Shown here piece by piece: positions 55,503 to 64,000 of a DNA stretch of 64,000 nucleotides. The notes below the pieces were generated by a model, which saw nothing but the letters and a program-made list of their open reading frames with translations, was not told the DNA's origin and did not search any database. How positions within the stretch are numbered: the stretch's first letter is position 1; each line of letters starts with the position of its first letter. Source of the DNA: Porodaedalea pini (lineage: Eukaryota; Basidiomycota; Agaricomycetes; Hymenochaetales; Hymenochaetaceae); the NCBI GenBank assembly GCA_002794775.1, contig NBAY01000069.1:124001-188000 (forward strand), read 5' to 3'. The translations under genes and the position numbers were made by a program.

Positions 55503-57107
55503 GATGGCGAGAGTGCGAGTGAGGTCAGGTGACCGACGCGACGATCGGACGCGCACGGACAATCTCAGGCTGTAACTCTGTTACGCTGATCCAACATCGG
55601 CGAACTACATACTAACATAGTATATCCTCATCCTGAACTCGGACTGGAGATATAAACTTGAAACTTGAGTGCACCTGGAAGGAGACGGAGATGCAGTCTC
55701 TCACTGCACAAGAGGCGCTCTCGAAACTTTCGTCTTATCTTTCTGCTTTGCTCTCCGGAGCTCGTAGCATATACACTCAACATCCCATTCTTACCGTCTC
55801 TGCATCTGTCGCCGCCGCTCTCTTCCCCTTGGCGGTTCGTAACTTCCGAATGTACCAAGCGCTCGGAAGGGGCGGGTTCAGAAACACCTTCATCGGCTGG
55901 ATTGGTGCGACCCTGCTGAAGCCTTTTGAACGCAATACTACTACTGTGGAGGAATATGATGCTGATACAGACAAGTCATCCTGGCTTAAGGCAGGTGACG
56001 GGACATCGGAGGTCCCGCTGCGCGGTAGACCGCGTCCTACAACCGGTTGGCACTGCATCCCACACCGCCAACTCGACCAGTATCCTAGCGAGAAGATACA
56101 AGAGGTACGTTAGCGTCTTCTATATTGATAGAAGCCAGCTCAACGAAAACTCGCATTCTTGCAGTTGATCATTCGCGAGTTCCGCACGATAGCCAAGACA
56201 AACACCGATCTCGTGCAAGTGGGCCGCTCGCCACACGAGAACTTCGGCGACGCGTTGATAGTGCATGCGTCCGTTCCAAGTCCGCACCGCGTCGCAGATG
56301 CATCGTGGCGCGAGATCGGGCACGTTCACGACCGAAAGGATTTCTCTATGCACGTTACGCTGGCTCCGCAGGACTGTAAACTAGGTGCGCTTCGTCTCTT
56401 CCTCCTTTCCACTTGAAGGACCCACAAACCATCGAAATCTGTAGTGATCGAGCAGGGTTGGGGCGAACGGCACCCGATTAGTGGTGTCGTTCGTCTGCCA
56501 AAGGAGTACCTCATGATATATGCACCGCTGACCGAGGATGACGTGAGGGTCGTAGGCCTCATCGTGCGGGCTTCCGCCGGATATATGACAGGTAGCAGAA
56601 ACGTGCACTAAACCGAGATTCAGCCAGTCACAAATTATGATATTTACCACTCTCAGTTCAGTTTGGCACTCATCAACGTTGTAGCTGAACATGTACGAAG
56701 TCGTCCTTTAATGAGAAAGGACGTAACTGATGGGCATGCTTATGACTCCCGCTGGCGGCGTAGCTACACTCTTGCGTACATCCCCCCAAAACAGACTATA
56801 CCCCAATTCTATCAGCCTGATGCGCTGTGTTTTCTCTTGATACTTTTGGCTCAAACACGCCCACGCTACACTCTGCGGGATAATGGAAGTGCTTCACACA
56901 CTTGAAGGAACAGCAATACAATAGCTTGATTGGCCAATCGTGCTCATTTCTCTAAACTTGCTATCGTGAAATCGGCATCTAACTTCATGGACCTGCTCCG
57001 CGCCCGTCCATCCTCTATCATGATCATTGAAAGTCGTGCGTATCGATCTTCTCGAGTTCATCAAGGCCACATTTCTCCATACCCTCGTTATTGAGTGGGA
57101 AATAGGC
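54840..57107. repeat. Tandem duplication, copy 1
   Basis: This unit of about 2.26 kb holds the 5' two-thirds of ERCC1, the divergent promoter, the luciferase-fold gene and its 3' flank. It recurs at 57110-59330 in the same orientation with moderate divergence. The shared ends are the CTTGTGCTCGAAGGCTTTGT motif (left) and TTGAGTGGG...ATAGG (right, 57090-57106). Confidence 0.85.
55691..56611 (+). CDS. Luciferase-fold (PF17648-like) domain protein, copy 1
   Basis: The model is join(55691..56104,56165..56384,56445..56611), 266 residues; introns are GT-AG and phases close. An N-terminal hydrophobic helix is followed by NFRMYQALGRGGFRNTFIGW, then a Pro-rich linker (RPRPTTGWHCIPHRQLDQ) and the domain core: TNTDLVQVGRSPHENFGDAL, HVHDRKDFSMHVTLAPQDC and IEQGWGERHP, then YLMIYAPLTEDDV. 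The HVH...H pattern and EQGWGERHP are the conserved blocks of the fungal luciferase-domain family, of unknown biochemical role despite its name. It is divergently transcribed from ERCC1 and has an intact paralogue at 57976. A TATAAA lies at about 55652. Confidence 0.82.
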
Positions 57108-57109
57108 CT
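56612..57109. other. 3' flank of the duplicated unit
   Basis: This shares blocks with 58890-59330, such as GGCGGCGTAGCTACACT and AAAACAGACTATACCCCAA. It contains no gene that I can support. Confidence 0.6.
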
Positions 57110-57757
57110 GGGATTGGGCGTCTTGTGCTCGAAGGCTTTGTACGTCGCCAAGTACAAGCCCGCCTTCACTTCTTCCAAAAGATGAGACTGTGGGCGCTTT
57201 GAGGTCCAATATGCACTTACGACCAGCAGACGATGATGTTATGCTGTTTATGAGTAGATTTTCGTGAGTTCGCGTATCGGGTCTTGGTGCTCGCTCTTGA
57301 CGCTACATAAGTCAGCAGGGTTTAGAAAGAGTGAGAAGTATTATACACTCACGACGTCACACATCAAAAGCAGTATTCTGAGGTTATAGAGGTGCCCGAG
57401 CTTTTGTAATCGTTGGTGAATGCACTCTTGGCGAAGCTTCAAGCTGTGGTACTTTACTAAGCTGTTCCAATGCATCCATATGTATAAGTAAGATCTTTAT
57501 TACAAGACTAAGCTTCCCACCTTAAAAACAGAGCGCACGTCATTCTTCCTAGCTGAAAATCCGATACGACATCTCCAAACTCTTTGTTCACGTTTCGTAT
57601 GCATTCGAGGAGTCTATGCTACCATTTGTTTCTTAGTCACCGTCCTTCCTCTGTGATATTCGAAAGAGTGTAGCTGGCCAGGATTTACTACGATTGCGTT
57701 TCCTGAGCTGGGCAGGTCGACTAGGGTTTTGTGGGTTGCCATGGCGGCGGAGGACAT
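57110..57757 (-). pseudogene. Broken 5' copy of ERCC1
   Basis: This duplicates the ERCC1 first exons: MSSAAM...PSSGNAIVVNPGQ at the start, then [57 protein letters not shown] and, at the left edge, [12 protein letters not shown]. The second exon has a 9-nt loss just after the splice site. A one-base loss in the exon reading [12 protein letters not shown] brings in a TAA almost at once. The helix-hairpin-helix part was never copied. It can still supply the divergent promoter for the second luciferase-fold gene. Confidence 0.85.
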
Positions 57758-57975
57758 GATGGCGGCATTATTGGCGGGAGTGTGAACGAGGTCAGGTGAC
57801 CGACGCGCCGGGACGCGACGATCGGCAAGACTCGGACGCGCTTGGACAATATGGAGTTACTCTGTAACGCTGATTCAACATCGGACGAAAGAGCGATCCC
57901 ATCATGGACTGGATATATGAAAGCTGAAGACGTGAGGTTGCAATAGTGTCCGAGTACATCCGGAAGGAGACGAGC

Positions 57976-58889
57976 ATGCAGTCTCCCACTGCGCAAGAAG
58001 CGCTCTCGAAGCTCTCATCCCATATTACTGCTTTGCTCTCTGGAGCTCGTAGCATATGCTCTCGACATCCCATTCTAACTGTGTCTGCTTCTGTCGCCGC
58101 CGCGCTCTTTCCTTTGGCAGTTCGTAACTTCCGAACGTACCAGGCGCTCGGGAGGGGTGGGTTCAGCAACATCTTCGTCGGCTGGATGTGTGCAGTCTTA
58201 GCGAAGCCTTTTGAACGCAATACGACTACTGTGGAGGAGTATGATGCTGATACGGACAAGTCATCCTGGCTTAAGGCGGGTGACGGGCCATTGGAGGTCC
58301 CGCTCCGCGATAGGCCACGTCCTACAACCGGTTGGCACTCCCTCCCGCATCGCCAACTCGACCAGTATCCCAGTGAGAAGATACAAGAGGTACGTCAGCA
58401 TCTTCTATAATGATAGAAGCCAGCTCAATGAAAACCCGCATCCTTGCACAGTTGATCACCCGCGAGTTCCGCACGATAGCCGAAACAAACACCGATCTCG
58501 TGCAAGTGGGTCGCTCGCCACATGAGCACTTCGGCAACGCGTTGATGGTGCACACGTCCGTTCCAAGTCCGCACCGCGTCGCAGATGCATCGTGGCGTGA
58601 GATCGGGCACGTTCACGACCGAAAGGATTTCTCCTTGCACGTTACGCTGGCTCCGCAGGACTGTAAACTAGGTGTGCTTCATCTCTTCCTCGCATACAAC
58701 TGAAGTACTTAAAAATCCGTAGTGATCGAGCAAGGTTGGGGTGAACGACATCCACTCAGTGGTGTCGTAGGCCTACCAAAGGGGTACCTTATGATATATG
58801 CACCGCTGACCGAGGATGACGTGCGGGTCGTAGGCCTCATCACGCGTGCATCCGCCGGATATATGACAGGTAGCAGAAACGTGCATTAA
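57976..58889 (+). CDS. Luciferase-fold (PF17648-like) domain protein, copy 2
   Basis: The model is join(57976..58389,58452..58671,58723..58889), 266 residues. Exon lengths (414, 220, 167) equal those of copy 1, with every splice site kept and no internal stop. Core blocks remain: TNTDLVQVGRSPHEHFGNAL, HVHDRKDFSLHVTLAPQDC, IEQGWGERHP and YLMIYAPLTEDDV. Differences are scattered and mostly conservative (PISGVVRLPKEY becomes PLSGVVGLPKGY). Persistence of the frame while the adjoining ERCC1 copy decayed suggests the gene is still used. The 5' side is the broken ERCC1 copy. Confidence 0.82.
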
Positions 58890-59611
58890 AACAAGATTCA
58901 GCGAGCCATAAATTATAACGTTCCCCGCTCTCATTCCAGCTTGACACTCAACAACAGAGCATATGCAAATCAAGGCTTCAAAGAGACGACTGAAAGGCAT
59001 TGATGGCCATGCATGAGACTCCCACTGGCGGCGTAGCTACACTTTTGCGTTCATCTCGCCAAAACAGACTATACCCCAAATCTCTCGGCCTGATGCGCTT
59101 TAATTACCTTTGATAATTTTGCGAGCTCAAACAACAGCAAGAGCCTGATCGACCAATCGTACTCATTTCTCTAAACTTGCTATCATGAAATCGGCTTATA
59201 AACTTGCTCTGCGCCCGTCCGTCCTCCATCATGATCATTGTGAATCGTACGCATCGATCTCCTCGAGTCCATCAAGCCGCCCTAGTCCTTACTTCAAATC
59301 TCCGTTATTTGAGTGGGGGATAGGTCGACGAAACGAGCTGTGCGCTCTGTGTCCGAACTGAGTTCAGATACGTACATTCAGGGCTCGTTGGAAGCTTTCG
59401 ACGTTCGAAACTCGTCAGGCCTATGGCAGTAGACGAGTCCGCGCTTCATATCTCTGTATTTAGAGCCAGCTAGGCGATGCATACATGTTTTTAATTTGGT
59501 ATCTATGTATATTCCAACGTCCACGAGTAACCTCTCATCCGCGGAGTGCTTTGGTTAACGCGCCAGATGCTGCTCCCTTAAGGCATGAATACAGCGAAAC
59601 AGACAGGTACT
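58890..59611. other. End of the tandem unit and intergenic flank
   Basis: The first 440 bp are duplicated 3' flank. The remainder leads to the 3' end of the next minus-strand gene. No gene is seen. Confidence 0.5.
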
Positions 59612-61351
59612 TTAAGCATCAGTGGAGAACGTTCCTAACCCAGCCGTTTCCTCGGAAATGGTGTATTCGTGCTCCGTAGGCCGTACATACCGCATATCGC
59701 TCCCTGTCGTGGAGAATGCTTTGTCCACCACTTGCATTCGGATGTTCACGAGTAGTTTCTGGCTCATGATGCTGCCTACAGCCAACGCGAGGCCCACGGG
59801 GAGCTCAACATAGTTTTGCTATACAAACAGTGATGTTAGCTCCACTTGCCATTCATATCATTCACACGTAGCAGGCGAATAAGGGAAAGAGGATACGTAC
59901 GCCGGCGTATGACCATACGAGCTGGCTCATCAGACAGAACGCGAATACGCTGAGCATTGTCAATTCGTAGCGAGTCAGCATGAAAGCCCCCTCCCACCAG
60001 AATACGACAACTTACACGAAGAAATAAAGGGCTGAGTCCTTGACCAGAAGGACCGTGAGGCGGCTTGCCGCTCCCGAGCCTCGATACTCCCTCAAGCTCG
60101 CAAAGCCCTTGCGTAGCGCGAGCATGAACAACAGCGCCTCGTTCACAAGCTTCGCGACCCATATCTTGTCGTACACGGGTGGAAGAGTAGATCCTTCACA
60201 GATATACAGGTCCGATCCGGGTCCTAAGTTTGTCATTTTTTCTGAACGTAGCAGATTATTAGGAAAGGGAACAACCGAAGAAAATAATACGTATTACCGT
60301 GCTCGTGACTCAGTATGATCACCAGAAAAGTAGCAAAGGAGGTGACCATCGCCAAGGATGATATCATGAGCAAGCATAGGATTTTGCGGCTCCCCTGGTA
60401 TAGAGCATATACTCTTAGTTGAAGGGCGACTGAGAGCACTGTAAGCTTTGTTTTCGGTGCTAGTGAGATCGAAACTTACAGTCTGTAGCGAGAGCAATCA
60501 CGACTGCAGAGACCCAATAGAAGATATTCCTCGCGGTGCCTATATAGTATTAGTGTTTTCATGAGACCTGGAATACAAAGGGAAAACTTGCATCTATGAA
60601 TTTGCTTTAGGTATCCATGCCACGCCAAGTAGTTACTGAATAAAAGTTGATCACTTACAGCTAGACATTATTTAGGTGTGGTCAGTAAATAATCAACAAC
60701 ACAGTTTAAATTTTCTTACTTCTGCGGAGAATCCGGGCATATACAGCCCTGGAATAGTTCGAGTGCATCGTCAATCAATCTCCCCATCAGAGATGACTCG
60801 ATGCGTACCGATGTTTATGAACCTAGTCGAATCTTTAGTATTGGCACAAGGAGTGTAGCGAGCCTACTCACAGCGTGCTGAACAACGTGCAATATCGAAG
60901 CTTTTTCAAACAAAAACAGCAGACTGAACGAGTGACACGGGCGAATCATATTTCGCGACGGCTTACAATGAAGTATATGGCCTTCCCGAACCCTAAGCTG
61001 GCTTTCTGCGTGCACATCCCAGGCGATCAGACGTTGCGTTCGATGGCAGTTTAGTGAAGTGGATTTTCCATGCTCACCCACATGATGGAGACTTCTCTGT
61101 CAAGGGTAAGGACTGGCAGATCCGCTATCAAACTATAGTCCGCCAGTAGTATGAAATTAGACTCACCATAGTTGTAGATATATAAAGCCATCGAAGATAC
61201 TACGTGTCAATTGAATAAGCGTTTGGATTGTCCTCCGCCATGAACGAGAAAACTCACAGCTGAAAAGCTTAACCAAATGTACGATGCGGACGAATTCCTG
61301 AAGTTCCTCGACATATTGGCCAATCGTTGGTAAGGATGCACTGCTCGCCAT
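59612..61351 (-). CDS. DUF6533-like multi-pass membrane protein
   Basis: Minus-strand segments in order are MASSASLPTIGQYVEELQEF (start at 61351), a TM segment near 61190 (MALYIYNY), LQLRVYALYQGSRKILCLLM (60430-60370), LAMVTSFATFLVIILSHEHG, PPVYDKIWVAKLVNEALLFM then ALRKGFASLREYRG (60180-60090), LTVLLVKDSALYFFV (about 60040) and a C-terminal LALAVGSIMSQKLLVNIRMQ ending GLGTFSTDA at 59612. The R-x-x-A-L-Y loop and LxxDSALYF loop fit the DUF6533 family of fungal seven-helix-like proteins. Introns are numerous; junctions in 60480-61200 are not fixed. The role is unknown; receptor-like function is only inferred from topology. A paralogue lies at 44505. Confidence 0.65.
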
Positions 61352-61963
61352 CGTTGATAAACGTTAGTGACTAGAGTATAGGGGCCGTTCGTCTGTTGGT
61401 CTGTTGGAAGGGGCGGTAAGAGGTCCGAGCTTATAAACGTGTTCACAGAGTGTCGAGCCCTACCTTAGAATAGGTGTCTGCAGCATCAAGATGTTCAGGT
61501 ATCCAGGTACCGAATGGCATGTCTGGAACTGATCTACAAAGCCTGATGGAGAAGGGAGATGTGGACTTACCTTCACACAGCAACACCGGAAACCTGCGTA
61601 TTCAAAAATACAATCATTAGGAACTCTTCATGCCAAGTTCTATTGAGTTTCCAATAGTTTTGCACAAGTATATGATAACCAACGCGCTAGAGGGATCTGA
61701 GGACATGCGCATGCTCAAACGCTGATCGAGTTTGGTTGCTGCCATGGCGCTGCTGGCTGTACGCACAGAAAGCATGATGCGCGGGAGTAGTGAGGTCCAG
61801 ATCAGTAGGAGCTGATCACGTTCGAATGAGAACAAGGTTGCATGGCTCACTGAGTTGCGACCGAACCTGCCGTCTCCCTGGGATGCTTGGAGATCAGGAG
61901 GGGACACCAGATCAGTCGTGTACGGAGAACCTGCCAGTACTTGGGACGAGATTGCATTCGTGA
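61352..61963. other. No gene assigned
   Basis: A minus-strand open stretch (61967-61617, 116 codons) follows the short ORF below and may be its continuation after a frame change. It has no recognised motif. Confidence 0.35.
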
Positions 61964-62140
61964 TCAAAACGGATACTCAAAAGCATCCCAAAGCGCCTTC
62001 TTCAAGCGCGGCTTAGTATCAGGCGAAAGCCACTTAGATCTCAGCTTGAGCTCCCGGAAAGACCAGTCAGATTCGCCGAACAATGGTGACTTGACGAGAC
62101 GTATCGTGTAATTGTACTCCCTCAGAATACGTTCCATCAT
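61964..62140 (-). CDS. Short hypothetical ORF, 58 residues, possibly a gene fragment
   Basis: This ORF is in protein-like composition: MMERILREYNYTIRLVKSP, then WSFRELKLRSKWLSPDTKP and ALWDAFEYPF. It may be the first exon or a broken piece of a larger minus-strand gene reaching to about 61617. No family is recognised and no signal peptide is visible. It ends 160 bp before the LINE ORF1 that starts the last block of the window. Confidence 0.3.
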   Translation of the reverse strand: MMERILREYNYTIRLVKSPLFGESDWSFRELKLRSKWLSPDTKPRLKKALWDAFEYPF

Positions 62141-62383
62141 GATTCCTCACGATGAAGATACATGTAGGCTGGTGCACTTGGGCTTGAACCTTTTATTTCC
62201 TGGAGAATAGGGTGGCATGCCAAAATTGAAAATGATACTTTTCTTAGACTCTGAGCATGAAAGGAGTGGTGACGGTCAAAGATGGCTGCTAGTTAGTAGT
62301 TGAAGTCCGCGCCGAATCTCACTCTTACCACCATCATCCAGATCGTGGGAAAGTACATATCAGCGAACTTTTTGTCTCTATCG

Positions 62384-63475
62384 ATGGCCCCGCCCCCCAA
62401 CGCGAAGCCAACGAGCCTTCATCGAACCAAATCGCTCAGATCCTTGGGCAATATCAAGGACCCGACGAAATGCGACGAGTGTAAATACGAACTTCCACAT
62501 CACAGTCGCTCGTGTGTCTCTGGCGCGGCGAAACTCTGCACTCAGTGCGGACGCGACTCGACATACAACCATAACCCAGACGTATGCGAATTGGCGAGGA
62601 AAAACATAGCTAACTGGACACCCGACACTGAAGCGGACCAGCATGCAGCCGCCCTTCGCAAACAAGGAGACCTTCCGCCCACCCCTGATATACCATCCCA
62701 AATCAGTCTTAAACGCTCTCCGTCCGAAGAGGAACATCACGGACGCGATGCCCCAGGCAACCCCGCTACGATCGGGCATATCCCGGACGACAAGGACGCA
62801 ATGGACGCCGACGATGACCTATACGTTGACAGCAACCCCCCCCAACTCGACAATGCAGAGGACGATCCGGCCATCGCCGAAGATCTGGCCATCTCCGAAG
62901 AAGTTAATAGGAAGTCACGGGAGCTTGCCGAGAAATCGGTCCAGGAACTCCGTGCCCTCATTAACCAAGACACTTGGACGTCCACAACGCCCTTCTATGA
63001 TAACCCAGCCATGATGGGCCGCTATATGGCCAGTATTGCGTCATCCCTTTGCTTCTGGATCAACCAATCCAATACTTTTGACGACGAGACTGCTCGTGAA
63101 AATTATGCTAACACTTCTCTCAACCAGTTCCAGACCACTTTCAAGATCCACGCTCCTTACTGCAAGAACGTTTTTGATAATATTTATTGCAGCCCCCAGG
63201 ACCTCCGCGAGGAGCAGATCTCTGACGAGCTCACATCCATGTCTCGCTCTATTTCTTCCCTAGTATCTATGGTATCCACCCTTACAGAGAAAACTAACAA
63301 ATTGGAAAAACAGGCACAAAACCCCACTAAACCCAAAGTTTCTTTTTCTTCTAACGTTTCTGCACAGCCGAAATACTTGCCAGACCCACTTGGTGCTAAC
63401 TTTATTCATGACCCACGATTCCCTCTGCCCCCCCCCCCCCCCCCCCGTCGTCAAACAACGGGTTCCCGCCCCTAA
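62384..63475 (+). CDS. LINE ORF1 (gag-like RNA-binding protein), first frame
   Basis: The ATG at 62384 gives MAPPPNAKPTSLHRTKS; an upstream in-frame extension to 62300 is possible. Near the start lie paired Cys/His (CDECKYELPHHSRSC, then CTQCGRDSTYNHNPDVC), a zinc-binding-like cluster. An acidic middle (DDKDAMDADDDLYVD) and a helical region (SISSLVSMVSTLTEKTNKLE) follow; the latter looks like a coiled coil for trimerisation. The frame ends at 63475, just past a run of 19 C at 63428-63446. The +1/-1 shifted frame continues with VVKQRVPAPKGGRTNYASAM, NMRVRNVKRVYFSLPDNLAI and LNVEYTSNGNLCISFTN to the window end. A one-base change in the C-run would join the two parts. Confidence 0.72.
   Translation: MAPPPNAKPTSLHRTKSLRSLGNIKDPTKCDECKYELPHHSRSCVSGAAKLCTQCGRDSTYNHNPDVCELARKNIANWTPDTEADQHAAALRKQGDLPPTPDIPSQISLKRSPSEEEHHGRDAPGNPATIGHIPDDKDAMDADDDLYVDSNPPQLDNAEDDPAIAEDLAISEEVNRKSRELAEKSVQELRALINQDTWTSTTPFYDNPAMMGRYMASIASSLCFWINQSNTFDDETARENYANTSLNQFQTTFKIHAPYCKNVFDNIYCSPQDLREEQISDELTSMSRSISSLVSMVSTLTEKTNKLEKQAQNPTKPKVSFSSNVSAQPKYLPDPLGANFIHDPRFPLPPPPPPRRQTTGSRP
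63428..63446 (+). repeat. 19-C homopolymer inside LINE ORF1
   Basis: An uninterrupted run of 19 C encodes a polyproline stretch, and the reading frame differs on its two sides. Confidence 0.9.
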
Positions 63476-64000
63476 AGGTGGTCGTACCAATTATGCTTCC
63501 GCCATGGCCAACACCCGTATTCCGGGTTCTGGCTATCGCATGGACACTCAAGGGACCATCCACGCGCCAGATGGTTACATGCACTCCAAGCATAATGCTC
63601 CTCGACCCGGCCTCTCCACTACTATTTACACACCACCCGTCCAATCTGTCGGCACAGACAAAGACGGGTACACCACCGTGACATACACCAGGGCTGCTCA
63701 GAAAAAGCCCAAGCAGGTACCCACCAAGGTTACCTCTATTTCTTCTGACCACCCTGACGGGGAGGTCGTTACCAAACCCATGAACCGAGCTAACGGCTCC
63801 GTCAATATGCGTGTTCGCAATGTCAAGCGCGTTTACTTCTCCCTTCCCGATAACCTCGCTATTCGACCACTTCCTAACTCCATCAAGAACACTGTCCGCA
63901 CCGGCCTCAAAGGCTCCACGGAGTTCAAACACCTCATCATCCTTAACGTCGAATACACTTCGAACGGCAATCTTTGTATTTCCTTCACAAACATTCACCC

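Larger units (their letters stand above)
57110..59330. repeat. Tandem duplication, copy 2
   Basis: This is the direct repeat of 54840-57107. It begins within a few bases of the end of copy 1, so it is a true head-to-tail tandem. Its right end matches the copy 1 end at TTTGAGTGGGGGATAGG near 59311-59328. Confidence 0.85.
62290..64000 (+). mobile_element. 5' end of a LINE (Tad-like) running off the window
   Basis: A plus-strand gag-like ORF1 lies in 62384-63475, with continuation in another frame to the window edge. Its composition and Cys/His region match the ORF1 of mushroom non-LTR elements. ORF2 is expected beyond 64000. It is much better preserved than the LINE pieces at 6410-17967, suggesting a younger copy. 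Confidence 0.7.

Noticed and set aside
1..64000. CRISPR arrays, bacterial operons, ribosome binding sites, riboswitches.
   Set aside because: The window is eukaryotic (spliced genes, LTR and LINE elements); none were seen.

Overview
The window comes from a basidiomycete nuclear genome, most likely an Agaricomycete. Genes carry many short GT-AG introns of about 45-60 bp and are packed on both strands. Families typical of mushrooms are present: FunK1 kinase remnants, DUF6533-type membrane proteins, a small Cys-rich intracellular protein and a luciferase-fold (PF17648-like) protein. Transposons include a chromodomain Ty3/gypsy element and Tad-like LINEs.

Region 1 (1-18000) is a nested transposon block. 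A 6358-bp Ty3/gypsy chromovirus (52-6409, minus strand, 486-bp LTRs) sits beside a plus-strand LINE (about 6410-8624, resuming at 15109-15316). The LINE is split by a roughly 6.5-kb element with short terminal inverted repeats and AT-rich subterminal repeats (8625-15108). That element shows no transposase but holds fragments of at least four unrelated host genes: prolyl-tRNA synthetase (twice, in tandem), a FunK1 kinase, a tricalbin-type C2 domain and an FHA domain. A further insertion with an intact orphan ORF (16257-16904) and a second LINE RNase H end (17041-17967) follow.

Region 2 (18000-62290) is mostly host genes. In order they are: a GPI-anchor-like secreted protein, a PhoD-like phosphatase, an FHA/G-patch protein, an XLF-like NHEJ factor, a small Cys-rich protein, a paraoxonase-like protein divergent from APC/C subunit CDC16, a POT1-like telomere protein, an ankyrin protein, a cytochrome b5-acyl-CoA dehydrogenase fusion, a DUF6533-like protein, a Ser-rich hypothetical protein, a divergent beta-tubulin, CCDC174, MOCS2A/MoaD, ERCC1/Rad10, two luciferase-fold genes and another DUF6533-like protein. 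A direct tandem duplication of about 2.25 kb (about 54840-57107 and 57110-59330) copied the ERCC1 promoter half together with the divergent luciferase-fold gene. Both luciferase-fold copies are open; the second ERCC1 copy is a broken 5' fragment.

Region 3 (62300-64000) is the 5' end of another LINE (ORF1/gag-like) running off the window, with a frame change at a 19-C homopolymer.

Exon coordinates were derived by hand from splice sites and reading-frame continuity. Where phases close exactly (GPI-like gene, PhoD-like gene, CDC16, paraoxonase-like gene, both luciferase-fold genes, small Cys-rich gene) the models are firm; elsewhere the entry says so. Family names come from recognised motifs, not from database searches.
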